DNA of 64,000 nt from Janthinobacterium sp. TB1-E2 (lineage in GTDB: Bacteria; Pseudomonadota; Gammaproteobacteria; Burkholderiales; Burkholderiaceae_D), in the NCBI RefSeq assembly GCF_036885605.1, contig NZ_CP142523.1, positions 2,108,001 through 2,172,000 of the forward strand, in the 5' to 3' direction. Positions 1 through 8,335 of the stretch are shown here, in pieces. How positions within the stretch are numbered: the stretch's first letter is position 1; each line of letters begins with the position of its first letter. The notes beneath the pieces are model-generated. The model worked only from the letters and a program-made list of their open reading frames with translations, had not been told where the DNA came from and made no database searches. Made by a program: the position numbers and the translations under genes.

Positions 1-608
1 ATGCCGCTGGCGCTCTTGCGGGCAAATTCGCCGTCGTCGTTGGCGCTGATGCTGGCGCTCATTTCGGCGCCCGTGTACTTGGTTTTGGTAATGAAATTGA
101 CTACGCCGGCGATGGCGTCGGAACCATACACGGCCGAGGCGCCATCCTTGAATACTTCGACGCGTTCGATGGCCGACACGGGAATGCTGTTCAAGTCATA
201 GACGGCCGATTTGCCCTGGTTCGGGTCGGCATAGGCGGATGCGGTGATGCGGCGGCCATTGAGCAAAATCAGCGTGGAAGACGAACCGAGGCCACGCATG
301 GAGGCGGTTGCCGCACCGCGGGCGAAGCCGCCGTCGGTCACGTCCACCGACGAGCCCGAGCCGAAAGCAGGGATCGAGTGCAACAGTTCGGCCACAGTAT
401 TGGCGCCGGTGGCGGCAATCTGCTTGGCATTCAAGGTCTGGATAGGCGAGGAGCCTTCTTTTTCCGTGCGCTTGATGTTCGAACCGGTTACCAGGACTTT
501 TTGCAAGGCCGGCTCTGCCGGTGCTTCCTGTGCAAATGCCATATGGGATGAGGATAATGTCAATGCGACAGCGACGACGCTGCGCTTCAAAACAAACTTC
601 TTAGTCAA
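1..608 (-). CDS. TonB-dependent receptor, N-terminal part (runs off the window)
   Basis: Outer-membrane receptor for TonB-driven uptake of an unknown substrate. Only the first 202 residues are present; the barrel lies beyond position 1. The start is taken as TTG at 608-606, preceded by GGAGAAG; it is the codon that gives a complete signal peptide (residues 1-26, ending AFA before QEAP). The plug domain follows: VLVTGSNIKR at 38-47, SMRGLGSS at 103-110 and YGSDAIAGVVNF at 161-172, all typical of the family. It has a long AT-rich upstream region with two inverted repeats. Family call is firm; substrate cannot be judged from the plug. Confidence 0.9.
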   Translation of the reverse strand, partial: MTKKFVLKRSVVAVALTLSSSHMAFAQEAPAEPALQKVLVTGSNIKRTEKEGSSPIQTLNAKQIAATGANTVAELLHSIPAFGSGSSVDVTDGGFARGAATASMRGLGSSSTLILLNGRRITASAYADPNQGKSAVYDLNSIPVSAIERVEVFKDGASAVYGSDAIAGVVNFITKTKYTGAEMSASISANDDGEFARKSASG

Positions 609-734
609 TTCACTTCTCCGTACAGGTCATTCTCAGGACCCGTTTTTATGCGAAAAACTGTTGAAACAAGCGCATCGCGATAAGCGCGCGCCTGCCAACC
701 CGATCTAGTTGACCGTTCAAGTGCAGTCATTTTT

Positions 735-757
735 GTAAAATGTGATATTCATTTTAC
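735..757. promoter_or_regulatory. inverted repeat GTAAAAT-N9-ATTTTAC
   Basis: Perfect 7-bp arms (735-741 and 751-757) around a 9-bp centre, about 130 bp upstream of the TonB receptor start. It is in an AT-rich island, which fits an operator. The regulator is unknown; it does not match a full Fur box. Confidence 0.4.
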
Positions 758-808
758 CTAGCAGACACATAAAAACATTTCTATGCAGGCAATGTCAATT
801 TTATCTAG

Positions 809-834
809 TACTGTTGCTCTTATTTACAACAGTA
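809..834. promoter_or_regulatory. inverted repeat TACTGTTG-N10-CAACAGTA
   Basis: Perfect 8-bp arms (809-816 and 827-834) separated by 10 bp, about 200 bp upstream of the receptor start. It could be a second operator or an RNA hairpin. It is not followed by a T-run on either side that would make it a good terminator. Confidence 0.4.
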
Positions 835-1149
835 AAGATTTTCTTAACAAATAGATGCTACTGAAATTTCCGTTTTTTCAGCAGGTGATGAACGGAAGGA
901 CGCGCGCGCAGCGTGAGGCGGTGGGCATGAGAGAACATGCCGCTTCGGGCGGGCCACCTGTGATTCAAGGCTGTTGCCTTGCTGTCAATTCACGTGTGGC
1001 GGGAAATTGTCAACAGGAGTTTTTTTGATAACAGTGGAATAGCTGTCGCCAATATGCCGATATCGTCATGATGTAGAGCGCAAGTGGCTGTGGGAAAAGT
1101 GACGGGCTGCGCATGACAGAGGCGATGACGGTCCTCCCCTCCCTTGTTG

Positions 1150-1617
1150 TCAGTTGAGCATGAACTCCAGCACATCGTCGCCATATTTGTCCGTCTCGCC
1201 CGTCGCCGTCCAGCCCAGGTAGCGGTAAAAGCCGTAGGAGCGCGAGGCGGGATCGCTGGAGCAGCCGAGGAACAGCCGCTGATGGCCTTGGGCCCGCAGT
1301 TCCGCCATTACCAGTTCCAGCAAGGTCTTGCCGATGCCTAAGCCTTCGAATTCCGGCAGCAGGGCCAGGACGATGATTTCGCCCGTGTCGCGCTCGCCAA
1401 AGCAGTAGCCGACCAGTTGGCCGTCGTGATGGCAGACCTGGCCAGGCAGGCTGCCCGAACGCATCATTTCCGCCCAGGAATCGGCCGTGATACCGACTTC
1501 CGCCAGACGTTCTTTTGGGATGGCATTTTGCCGCGTCTTGCCGCGCAATTCGATGAAGGCCGGCGTGTCTTCCTCTTTGGCGGCATGAAAAGTAATCGAT
1601 GCTGGATGTGTCGTCAT
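1150..1617 (-). CDS. GNAT family N-acetyltransferase
   Basis: 155-residue acetyl-CoA-dependent N-acetyltransferase of normal length for the family. The pyrophosphate-binding motif A is EGLGIGKTLL at residues 91-100, following the beta-4 strand GEIIVLALLPEF at 79-90; the C-terminal part YGFYRYLGW at 128-136 is the usual GNAT ending that contacts CoA. The start ATG at 1617 has no strong ribosome-binding site. It lies 36 bp downstream of the secreted-protein gene on the same strand and may be cotranscribed with it. Substrate cannot be predicted. Confidence 0.85.
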   Translation of the reverse strand: MTTHPASITFHAAKEEDTPAFIELRGKTRQNAIPKERLAEVGITADSWAEMMRSGSLPGQVCHHDGQLVGYCFGERDTGEIIVLALLPEFEGLGIGKTLLELVMAELRAQGHQRLFLGCSSDPASRSYGFYRYLGWTATGETDKYGDDVLEFMLN

Positions 1618-1653
1618 ATGTGTTGTTCGATGGTGTCGGATTGGGGGTAAATA

Positions 1654-2313
1654 TCACTCCCAGGATTTGCGCATGATGTGCGCATGGCGCTGCCAGTCAA
1701 CTACATTTCTCTTTTCGATGGCTTGCTGGCCAGGATTACCGCTATCGATGATTTCATCCTTGACGATGATCAAGTCGTTTTTTTCATTCAAGCGATATTC
1801 ACGGTAGCGTTCGCAATCCTGTTCGCGCCGGGCGGTGGCGATTAATTTGTCAGCCCGCCACTTATAGCTGTCTTCATAAAAACATTGTGCCGCGCAGCCG
1901 CAATTGGGGATGCCGCCTTTGATTGCTCGATCGGCCATGCTGATATCCAAATTCGGAATGGCTGATAGTGGTTTGTTGAAACGGTATTGCTTCGCCGGCG
2001 AATCCCACAGCCACACATCGGAACAGCGGATGCGCCCCTGGCTATCCGTGTAGCCGGTGACCCACAGGTCGGCCTGGCCGTCGAAATTCATGTCCAGCAG
2101 CAGCGCGTGCAAATTGCCCGTGCCACTGCTGCTGCAACTGCCATTGATCCACTGCTTGCCGATTTTCAGCTGGTAGGTCTGTTTTTCATCGTGATTCGCA
2201 TAGCGGATATCCGTGGCTTGCCGTACTTTGCCTGTCGCGGCTTTGTCCAGGTGCAAGGTGCCGCAATAAGCCGAGGTGGAAATCAGGGATAAAAGCAGAG
2301 CAATCAGTTTCAT
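1654..2313 (-). CDS. secreted protein of unknown function
   Basis: 219 residues. Residues 1-17 (MKLIALLLSLISTSAYC) are a signal peptide. Around residues 70-90 is DMNFDGQADLWV, a calcium-loop-like segment seen in FG-GAP and XAC2610-type periplasmic proteins. There are several cysteines (about 59, 96, 137, 139, 143, 165) that could pair in the periplasm. I do not recognise a specific family with certainty and assign no function. Confidence 0.65.
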   Translation of the reverse strand: MKLIALLLSLISTSAYCGTLHLDKAATGKVRQATDIRYANHDEKQTYQLKIGKQWINGSCSSSGTGNLHALLLDMNFDGQADLWVTGYTDSQGRIRCSDVWLWDSPAKQYRFNKPLSAIPNLDISMADRAIKGGIPNCGCAAQCFYEDSYKWRADKLIATARREQDCERYREYRLNEKNDLIIVKDEIIDSGNPGQQAIEKRNVVDWQRHAHIMRKSWE

Positions 2314-2478
2314 GGCGATATTCTTGGGCAGGCAATTGGGCGCAATGGCTAGATTGCATCATGCGGAGAATGATCATAACGCATGATTTGGGCAACGCGC
2401 CACACCATTCCCTATCGTGCATTCTGCGCGGAACAGTGCTGTGTACAATGCCAAAAAATCCCCGAATAAGGAATTCTG

Positions 2479-3135
2479 ATGACATCCTCTCCCGAATCTT
2501 TGAATGAAGCGGGCATCCTCGCTTATAACGACGATAACCACGCCGAGGCGTTCAGGCAATTCGACGCGGCCGCGCGCACTGGCGACCCGGCCGGCCAGCA
2601 TTTACTGGCCAGCTTGTATTACCAGGGGCATGGCGTGACGCAAGACTTGCCGAAAGCGGTGGAATTGTTCACGGCCGCCGCGCAAGCGGGTTTCCCGCCG
2701 TCGCTGGCCAACCTCGCCCTGATGTATGCGAGCGGTGATGGCGTCGCGCAAGACATGGCGCAATCGCTGGCTTACGGACGCCAGGCGGCCGAGGCGGGCG
2801 ATGGCCAGTCGCAATTCAACCTGGCGCAGGCGTACCGCAAGGGCGATGGCGTACCGCAAGACTATGCCGAGGCGGCGTTCTGGTACAAGCAGGCGGCCGA
2901 AGCCGGTTCCCTGTCGGCGCAGAATGAATACGGCTTGCTGTACGCGCAAGGGCAGGGCGTGGAACTTGATTATGTGCAAGCGTACGCGTGGATCGCCATG
3001 CCGGCCGAGGCGGGCAGTACGCAATCGATCAAGAACCGCGACCAGTTGCTGGAAATCCTTACGCCCTCACAGCAGCAAGCGGCGCGCGCACTGGCGGCCG
3101 AATATGCGGCCCAATATGGCGTCAATCCCCACTAG
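2479..3135 (+). CDS. Sel1-repeat (tetratricopeptide-like) protein
   Basis: 218 residues made of about four consecutive Sel1-like repeats, each with the pattern G-x-G-V-x-x-D-x-x-x-A (for example GHGVTQDLPKA, GDGVAQDMAQS, GDGVPQDYAEA, GQGVELDYVQA). Such solenoids are protein-protein interaction scaffolds. There is no signal peptide, so a cytoplasmic role is likely. AAGGAATTC sits just before the ATG, and TACAAT at 2444-2449 could be a -10 box. The gene ends inside the last 14 bp of rnz, which runs the opposite way. Confidence 0.85.
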   Translation: MTSSPESLNEAGILAYNDDNHAEAFRQFDAAARTGDPAGQHLLASLYYQGHGVTQDLPKAVELFTAAAQAGFPPSLANLALMYASGDGVAQDMAQSLAYGRQAAEAGDGQSQFNLAQAYRKGDGVPQDYAEAAFWYKQAAEAGSLSAQNEYGLLYAQGQGVELDYVQAYAWIAMPAEAGSTQSIKNRDQLLEILTPSQQQAARALAAEYAAQYGVNPH

Positions 3136-4099
3136 ATTTCTTTGCCGGCAGCTTGCTCAGCACACCGGCCGCATCGAGTTCATAGCTGTCGAAATCGCGT
3201 GCGAGGAATAGTTCGCCCGAGTAATGCAGCCGGGCCTCCGCTTCCAGCTCGGCCATGCCTTCCGCATGGTGATAGCGGGCGCTGAAGTGGGTGAGGATCA
3301 GGTTTGGCAAGCGCACCGCTTCGGCGAACTGCGCCACGCGCTGCACGGAACTGTGCGTGGGGCCGGGACCCACTTTCTGCAGCATCGCTTCCGTGTAGGT
3401 GGCTTCATGCACGAGCAGTTGCGCGCCGGCGCAGGCGTCCGTCAGCAACGACGGCGTGTCGTTGTCGCCGCCGATCACCACCGTGGCGCGCTGCGTTTCC
3501 GTCTGGCGGAAAGCGCCGGCCGCTAGTACCGTACCATCGTCGAGTGTCGCATCCTGGCCCGCCTGCAAGAGTCCCCAGGCGGGACCGGGCGGTACGCCGG
3601 CCGCCAGCAGGGCCGGCTTGTCCAGCTTCCACCTGCTTGTTTCCAGCGCAAAACGGTAGCCAACGCTTGGCGCCCGGTGCGACAGCGCGTGGCGCTCGAT
3701 GGTCAAGCCCGCTGCTTCATGCACGACTTGCGCGCTGTCCACGTCGATATGGATCAGCGGGTACGTCAAAAACAGTTCCGTGTGCAGCAAGGTGGCATCG
3801 ATCCAGGCCTTGATGGCGGCCGGGGCGATCAGCAGCAGGGGCCTCTTGCGTCCCGTCATCGAGGCGCTGGCCAGCAGGCCCGGCAGACCGTAGCTGTGGT
3901 CGCCATGCACGTGGGTGATGCAGATGCCGACCAGGTCGTGCACGGACAGGGGGATGCGCTGCAGCCGGTGCTGCGTCGCTTCGCCGCAATCGATCATCCA
4001 CCAGTCGCGGTTGTGCGTGGTTTGCAGGGCCAGCGACGTGACGTTGCGGTAGCGCGTGGGCACGCCGGAAGAGGTGCCGAGAAAAGTCAGTTTGAACAT
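3122..4099 (-). CDS. rnz: ribonuclease Z (tRNA 3' processing endonuclease)
   Basis: 325-residue metallo-beta-lactamase-fold nuclease that trims the 3' trailer of tRNA precursors. The N-terminus MFKLTFLGTSSGVPT is characteristic, and HVHGDH at 63-68 is the HxHxDH zinc motif. Further metal ligands are expected in LLVHEATY and LILTHFSARY. The start ATG at 4099 is chosen because it aligns with this N-terminus; an upstream in-frame start at 4195 would add 32 unrelated residues and overlap fdhD. It lies 38 bp after fdhD on the same strand and may be read with it, though rnz is functionally unrelated. Confidence 0.93.
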   Translation of the reverse strand: MFKLTFLGTSSGVPTRYRNVTSLALQTTHNRDWWMIDCGEATQHRLQRIPLSVHDLVGICITHVHGDHSYGLPGLLASASMTGRKRPLLLIAPAAIKAWIDATLLHTELFLTYPLIHIDVDSAQVVHEAAGLTIERHALSHRAPSVGYRFALETSRWKLDKPALLAAGVPPGPAWGLLQAGQDATLDDGTVLAAGAFRQTETQRATVVIGGDNDTPSLLTDACAGAQLLVHEATYTEAMLQKVGPGPTHSSVQRVAQFAEAVRLPNLILTHFSARYHHAEGMAELEAEARLHYSGELFLARDFDSYELDAAGVLSKLPAKKSSGD

Positions 4100-4137
4100 G
4101 CCCGCATTATGCGGCAGCCGTGCGGGCTTGCCAATGT

Positions 4138-4971
4138 TCAGCCCACCGGTGGCACCTCGTCTGCCGTGTAATCGACAAAACCGTCGCGGCGGCAAAAGCT
4201 GGCCAGTTGCATGCCGGCCTGGCGCGCGATGCGGATGGCCAGCGAGGTGGGCGCCGAGATGGTGGCGACGAGCCCGATATGCATGCGCGCCGACTTGCGC
4301 ACCAGTTCATAGCTGGCGCGGCTCGACAGGAAGACGAAGCCGTCGTGCATGGCGATGCGGTGCAGGGCCAGGTAGCCGATCAGTTTATCCAGGCCGTTAT
4401 GCCGGCCCACATCCTCGAACACTTTCACGATGGCGCCCTCGGCCGTGCACCAGGCGGCGGCATGCACGCCGCCCGTCTTGTGCATCAGCTCCTGGTAGGG
4501 CAGCAGTTCGCGCGCGGCGCGGCCGAGGATGGCGCTGCTGGCGACCAGCGGCGGTAGGGGACGCGTGATCTTTTCCGGCACCAGGTCCAGCAGGGCCAGG
4601 CTTTCGATGCCGCACACGCCGCAACCGGTGCGCCCGGACATCGCGCGGCGGCGGCCCTTGAGCCGCATCAAATCCGGCTGGGCAATGGTCAGCCGCACTT
4701 CCGCGCTGTCCTCGCCGCAGCACACGTCGAGGTCGTAGATGTCGCGTACGCTGCCGACGATGCCCTCCGTCAAGGTAAAGCCGACGGCGAATTCCTCGAG
4801 GTCGCGCGGCGTAGCCATCATCACCGCGTGGGCGATGCCGTTGTAGACGAGGGCTACGGGATACTCCTCGGCCACCATGTCGTGGCCCGCCGTGGCCACA
4901 CCGGCCTGGTGGCGCACCATGGGAACTTCCAGGAAACCGTCGCGTTCGGTGGTAGTGGTATCAAAGTCCAT
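4138..4971 (-). CDS. fdhD: formate dehydrogenase sulfur carrier FdhD
   Basis: 277 residues. FdhD passes sulfur from a cysteine desulfurase to the Mo-bis-MGD cofactor, a step needed for formate dehydrogenase activity. The sulfur-carrying CxxC is in GRTGCGVCGIE (C117, C120), and KVFEDVGRHNGLDK and FLSSRASYEL are typical of the family. It sits 12 bp after the bestrophin gene and is co-directional with the YdeP-type molybdoenzyme and cydAB, so its likely client is that molybdoenzyme. Confidence 0.95.
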   Translation of the reverse strand: MDFDTTTTERDGFLEVPMVRHQAGVATAGHDMVAEEYPVALVYNGIAHAVMMATPRDLEEFAVGFTLTEGIVGSVRDIYDLDVCCGEDSAEVRLTIAQPDLMRLKGRRRAMSGRTGCGVCGIESLALLDLVPEKITRPLPPLVASSAILGRAARELLPYQELMHKTGGVHAAAWCTAEGAIVKVFEDVGRHNGLDKLIGYLALHRIAMHDGFVFLSSRASYELVRKSARMHIGLVATISAPTSLAIRIARQAGMQLASFCRRDGFVDYTADEVPPVG

Positions 4972-4983
4972 GCTGTTCTCCCG

Positions 4984-5904
4984 TTAATTGATTTGATAGC
5001 GCGGGCAGGGCTGGATCGATGGCGGCAGCGGGTCGCCGTTCAATTCCAGCAGCGAGCGTTCTGTTTCCCGCGTCATGGCGTTCAGGGCCAGGCAGTTGGG
5101 CGCCAGGCCGAACGGTTCGGCGATCTGTTGCGCGATGGCTTCCAGCGCAAACAGGGTGTAGGCAACAAAGACGGAAATGAGGGGCGTGGCCACGCCGATG
5201 GCGTCCACCAGGCCCAGCGGCAGTAAAAAACAGTACATGTAGACGGTGCGGTGCACCAGCACGCCATACGGATATGGAATCGGCGTGTTCTTGATGCGCT
5301 CGCAGCCGGCCACGGTGGCGGCCAGGTCGTTGAGCTGCGTGTCGAGCATCCACAGCAGCTGCGTCTGGCCCGGCTGGCGCCGCACGGCGTCGTACAGCAT
5401 GGCCCGTACCGCATGCAGCACGGCGACGGGTTTGAAGTGGATACCTTGCAAGCGCTGCACTTCCTCGGCCGGCAGGTAGCGCGCCAGGTCTTGCTGCGGA
5501 TCTGTCTGGCGCAGCTGGTGCTTGAGCGCGTAGACGAAGGCGGTCAGGCGGCGCAGCAGCAACTCGCGGTCCAGGCCGCTCGTTTCCTGCGGCAGATACG
5601 TGATCGCCTGCGAAGCCAGGGCCCGTGCGGCGATCAGCAATTGCCCCCAGATATGCCGCGCCTCGACAAAGCGCGCATAGCTGGCGTTGTTGCGAAAGCC
5701 GAGAAAGATCGCCAGGCTGATGCCGACCATGGGAAATGGCGCCGTATCGAGCGGAATCTTGACGCCGAAGATACGGCCATCCGTCAGCAAGGCCAGCGAA
5801 CTGACGACCAGCATCAGCAGCAATTGCGGGATGATGGCTTGCAGCACCGAGCCATCCCATACGAACAGCATGCGAAACCAGTTGGTGGTGGGGCGGATAA
5901 TCAT
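4984..5904 (-). CDS. bestrophin-like (UPF0187) inner-membrane channel protein
   Basis: 306 residues. The N-terminus (IIRPTTNWFRMLFVWDGSVL) followed by membrane helices at about 22-42 and 58-75, the stretch GFRNNASYARFVEARHIWGQ, and a second pair of helices around 215-255 match bacterial bestrophin homologs, which form pentameric ion channels. It lies between cydB (27 bp upstream) and fdhD (12 bp downstream), so it appears to be part of the same transcript. Why an ion channel accompanies a bd oxidase is not known; charge balance is a speculation. Confidence 0.85.
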   Translation of the reverse strand: MIIRPTTNWFRMLFVWDGSVLQAIIPQLLLMLVVSSLALLTDGRIFGVKIPLDTAPFPMVGISLAIFLGFRNNASYARFVEARHIWGQLLIAARALASQAITYLPQETSGLDRELLLRRLTAFVYALKHQLRQTDPQQDLARYLPAEEVQRLQGIHFKPVAVLHAVRAMLYDAVRRQPGQTQLLWMLDTQLNDLAATVAGCERIKNTPIPYPYGVLVHRTVYMYCFLLPLGLVDAIGVATPLISVFVAYTLFALEAIAQQIAEPFGLAPNCLALNAMTRETERSLLELNGDPLPPSIQPCPRYQIN

Positions 5905-5931
5905 GATGGAAGACGCATGCCGTGATGCCGG

Positions 5932-6912
5932 TTAATGTTTCCGGGGCACGACTTTGCCCTCGAAGACGTAGTATTGGAACAGGTTGTAGCCGATCATGAT
6001 CGGCAGCATGGCACCCATGCCGATGAGCATGAAGATCAGGGTCGGCTCATCCGAGGCGGCCGCCGCGATGCTCAGCTTGCCCGGTACGAGGTCGGGGAAA
6101 AAGCTGATGGCCAGGCCCGCGAACGAGGCCAGGAACAGCACGATGGCGCCGCGGAACGGGCCGCGCACGCCGTTCACGTGCACGGCCCACAGGATGTAAA
6201 TAAAAGCGCTGGCGGCGATGGCGGCCAGGGCCAGCAGCACGCCGAACACGCCCGGCTGCGCCCAGCGGTCGTGGCCGATGGCGCTGAAGACCATGGTGCC
6301 GGCCGACAGCACGATGGCGGCTGCGACAGTCGCCAGCACGCTGGCCGTCGCGTAGCGGCGCGCCGCCGCTTCCAGCTGGCCGCCCGTCTTCTTGATCAGG
6401 TACGTGCTGCCCAGCAGGCAATAGCCGGCCACCACGCCCAGCGCCGTGCACGCCGTGAAGATGCCGCTCAGCCAGCCCGGCTGCAAACCCGTGATGATTT
6501 CGCCCAGCACCACGCCTTGCGCCACGGCGGCCAGCAGGCTGCCCACGCCAAAGACCAGGTCCCACAGGCGCTTGTTGCCGGCCGCATGGCGGAACTCGAT
6601 CGAGGCACCGCGCATGATCAGGCTGGCGATCAGCAGCATGATGGGGATGTACAGCTGTTCCAGCAAAGTGGCGTAAGCGCTGGGAAAGGCGCCGAACAGG
6701 GCGCCGCCCACCACCACCAGCCAGGTTTCGTTGGCGTCCCACACGTGCTCGATGGACTGGAAGATCAGGTTGCGTTCCTGTTCGCGGCGGGTGAACAGGC
6801 TGAGGATGCCCACGCCCAGGTCGAAACCGTCCGTGACGACGTAAAAGATCAGCATCAGGCCGATCAGGCCGAACCAGGCATTGCCCAGCATGGCATGCGA
6901 ATTCATCTCCAT
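5932..6912 (-). CDS. cydB: cytochrome bd-type (cyanide-insensitive) ubiquinol oxidase subunit II
   Basis: 326-residue multi-pass membrane subunit that partners CydA in the terminal quinol oxidase. The N-terminal segment FYVVTDGFDLGVGIL and HVWDANETWLVVVGGALF are hallmark CydB sequences. AAGGAG lies 7 bp before the ATG. It follows cydA by 30 bp. No cydX-sized ORF exists in the 27 bp between cydB and the bestrophin gene. The length (below the roughly 380 residues of E. coli CydB) fits the CioB subgroup. Confidence 0.95.
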   Translation of the reverse strand: MEMNSHAMLGNAWFGLIGLMLIFYVVTDGFDLGVGILSLFTRREQERNLIFQSIEHVWDANETWLVVVGGALFGAFPSAYATLLEQLYIPIMLLIASLIMRGASIEFRHAAGNKRLWDLVFGVGSLLAAVAQGVVLGEIITGLQPGWLSGIFTACTALGVVAGYCLLGSTYLIKKTGGQLEAAARRYATASVLATVAAAIVLSAGTMVFSAIGHDRWAQPGVFGVLLALAAIAASAFIYILWAVHVNGVRGPFRGAIVLFLASFAGLAISFFPDLVPGKLSIAAAASDEPTLIFMLIGMGAMLPIMIGYNLFQYYVFEGKVVPRKH

Positions 6913-6942
6913 TACAAACTCCTTGATTGGTAGCGGCGCATT

Positions 6943-8322
6943 TCAGTAGCCCACGGCATGAGTAGCGTCCGGCAGCGGCAGTGCCACGTCCGGGCCTTGT
7001 TGCAGCCATTTCTTGGCAAACACAAAGAAAGTGACGAACAGCACGATGTAAAACACGAAGAACATCAGCATGCTGCCGGCCACGGCATGGGCCGCCACGT
7101 CGGAGACGGCGTCGCGCGTGCGCAGCAGGCCGTACACGACCCATGGCTGGCGTCCCACTTCGCGCACGATCCAGCCGCACTCGACGGCGATGTAGGGCAG
7201 CGGTATCGTCAGCACCCAGGCCAGCAGCAGCTTGCGGTTGCGCACGAACTCTTCCACCCGTCCGCCCACCTTGCGCCAGACCACGAAGGTCCAGAACGAC
7301 AGCAGCACGAACCACATGCCGATGCCGGCCATGGCGCGAAACGCGTAGTACAGCAGCGGCAGCATGGGCGGCTGGTCTTCGCGGGCGATGTCGGCCAGGC
7401 CCGTGATCTTGCCCGTGGCGCTATGCGTGGCGATCACGCTGAGCATGCCGGGCACTTCGATCGACCAGTCATTCTTTTGTTCAAGCTGGTTGGGCCAGGC
7501 CAGCAAGGACCAGGCCGCGCCTTCACCATCGCGGTTCGTGTGCCAGTGGCCTTCGATGGCCGCACCCTTGGCGGGCTGGGTCTTGAAGACATCGACGCCG
7601 CTCGAATCGCCGAGCCAGACCTGCAACGGTGCGATGATGAGCAGCAGCATCAGCGCCAGCTTGAACGAGCGGGCGAAGAAGGCCGGTTCGCGGCGCTTGA
7701 ACATACACCAGGCGGAAATGCCGGCGATGACGAACAAGCCCGTTTCCACGGCGGCCACCCACATGTGGCCCACGGCCCAGGCCATGTCGGGATTGAAGAT
7801 GGCGGCCACGTAATCGGTGACGACGATCTTGCCGTCGACCACGCGCACGCCGGCCGGCGTCTGCATCCAGGAATTGGCGACCATGATCCAGAACGAGGAA
7901 ATGCTGGAACCCAGCGCCACCATGCCGGTGGCGAACAAGTGCACGCCCTTCGGTACGCGGCCCCAGCCGAACATCATGACGCCGATGAAGCCCGCTTCCA
8001 GCATGAAGGCCATGGCGCCCTCGAAGCCGAGGATGTTGCCGATGAACTGGCCCGAGTGGTGCGAGAACGGCGCCCAGTTGGTGCCGAACTGGAACTCGAG
8101 GGGAATCCCGCTGACGACGCCGACGGCAAAGTTCAGCACCAGCAGCTTGCTCCAGAAGCGTGCGTGGCGGTAGTAGACGGGGTCGCTGGTGCGCAGCCAC
8201 AGCGCCTCGACAACGAACAGGAACAGCGACAGGCTGATCGTCAATATGGGCCACAGGATGTGGAAGATGGCCGTCATCGCAAATTGCGCGCGCGACAGGT
8301 CCAGAGTATCGAAACCGAACAT
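6943..8322 (-). CDS. cydA: cytochrome bd-type (cyanide-insensitive) ubiquinol oxidase subunit I
   Basis: 459 residues. Carries the haems that oxidise quinol and reduce oxygen in the inner membrane. H21 in IFHILWP corresponds to the haem b595 ligand, [15 protein letters not shown] carries the conserved glutamate region, and GRQPWVVYG near the C-terminus is typical of the CioA group with a short Q-loop. The start ATG at 8322 is preceded by AGGAGAAC; a longer frame to 8406 would overlap ydeP and lacks CydA similarity. Only 13 bp separate it from the ydeP stop, so the two genes are almost certainly one transcript. Confidence 0.95.
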   Translation of the reverse strand: MFGFDTLDLSRAQFAMTAIFHILWPILTISLSLFLFVVEALWLRTSDPVYYRHARFWSKLLVLNFAVGVVSGIPLEFQFGTNWAPFSHHSGQFIGNILGFEGAMAFMLEAGFIGVMMFGWGRVPKGVHLFATGMVALGSSISSFWIMVANSWMQTPAGVRVVDGKIVVTDYVAAIFNPDMAWAVGHMWVAAVETGLFVIAGISAWCMFKRREPAFFARSFKLALMLLLIIAPLQVWLGDSSGVDVFKTQPAKGAAIEGHWHTNRDGEGAAWSLLAWPNQLEQKNDWSIEVPGMLSVIATHSATGKITGLADIAREDQPPMLPLLYYAFRAMAGIGMWFVLLSFWTFVVWRKVGGRVEEFVRNRKLLLAWVLTIPLPYIAVECGWIVREVGRQPWVVYGLLRTRDAVSDVAAHAVAGSMLMFFVFYIVLFVTFFVFAKKWLQQGPDVALPLPDATHAVGY

Positions 8323-8335
8323 GGCGTTCTCCTGA

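Larger units (their letters stand above)
609..1149. other. 541-bp intergenic region upstream of the TonB receptor
   Basis: No convincing gene is seen here. The part at about 720-870 is clearly AT-rich against a GC-rich background and holds two inverted repeats (listed separately), so it looks like the control region of the leftward receptor gene. The part at 870-1149 returns to normal composition and is the 3' flank of the GNAT gene; I see nothing specific in it. Confidence 0.5.
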
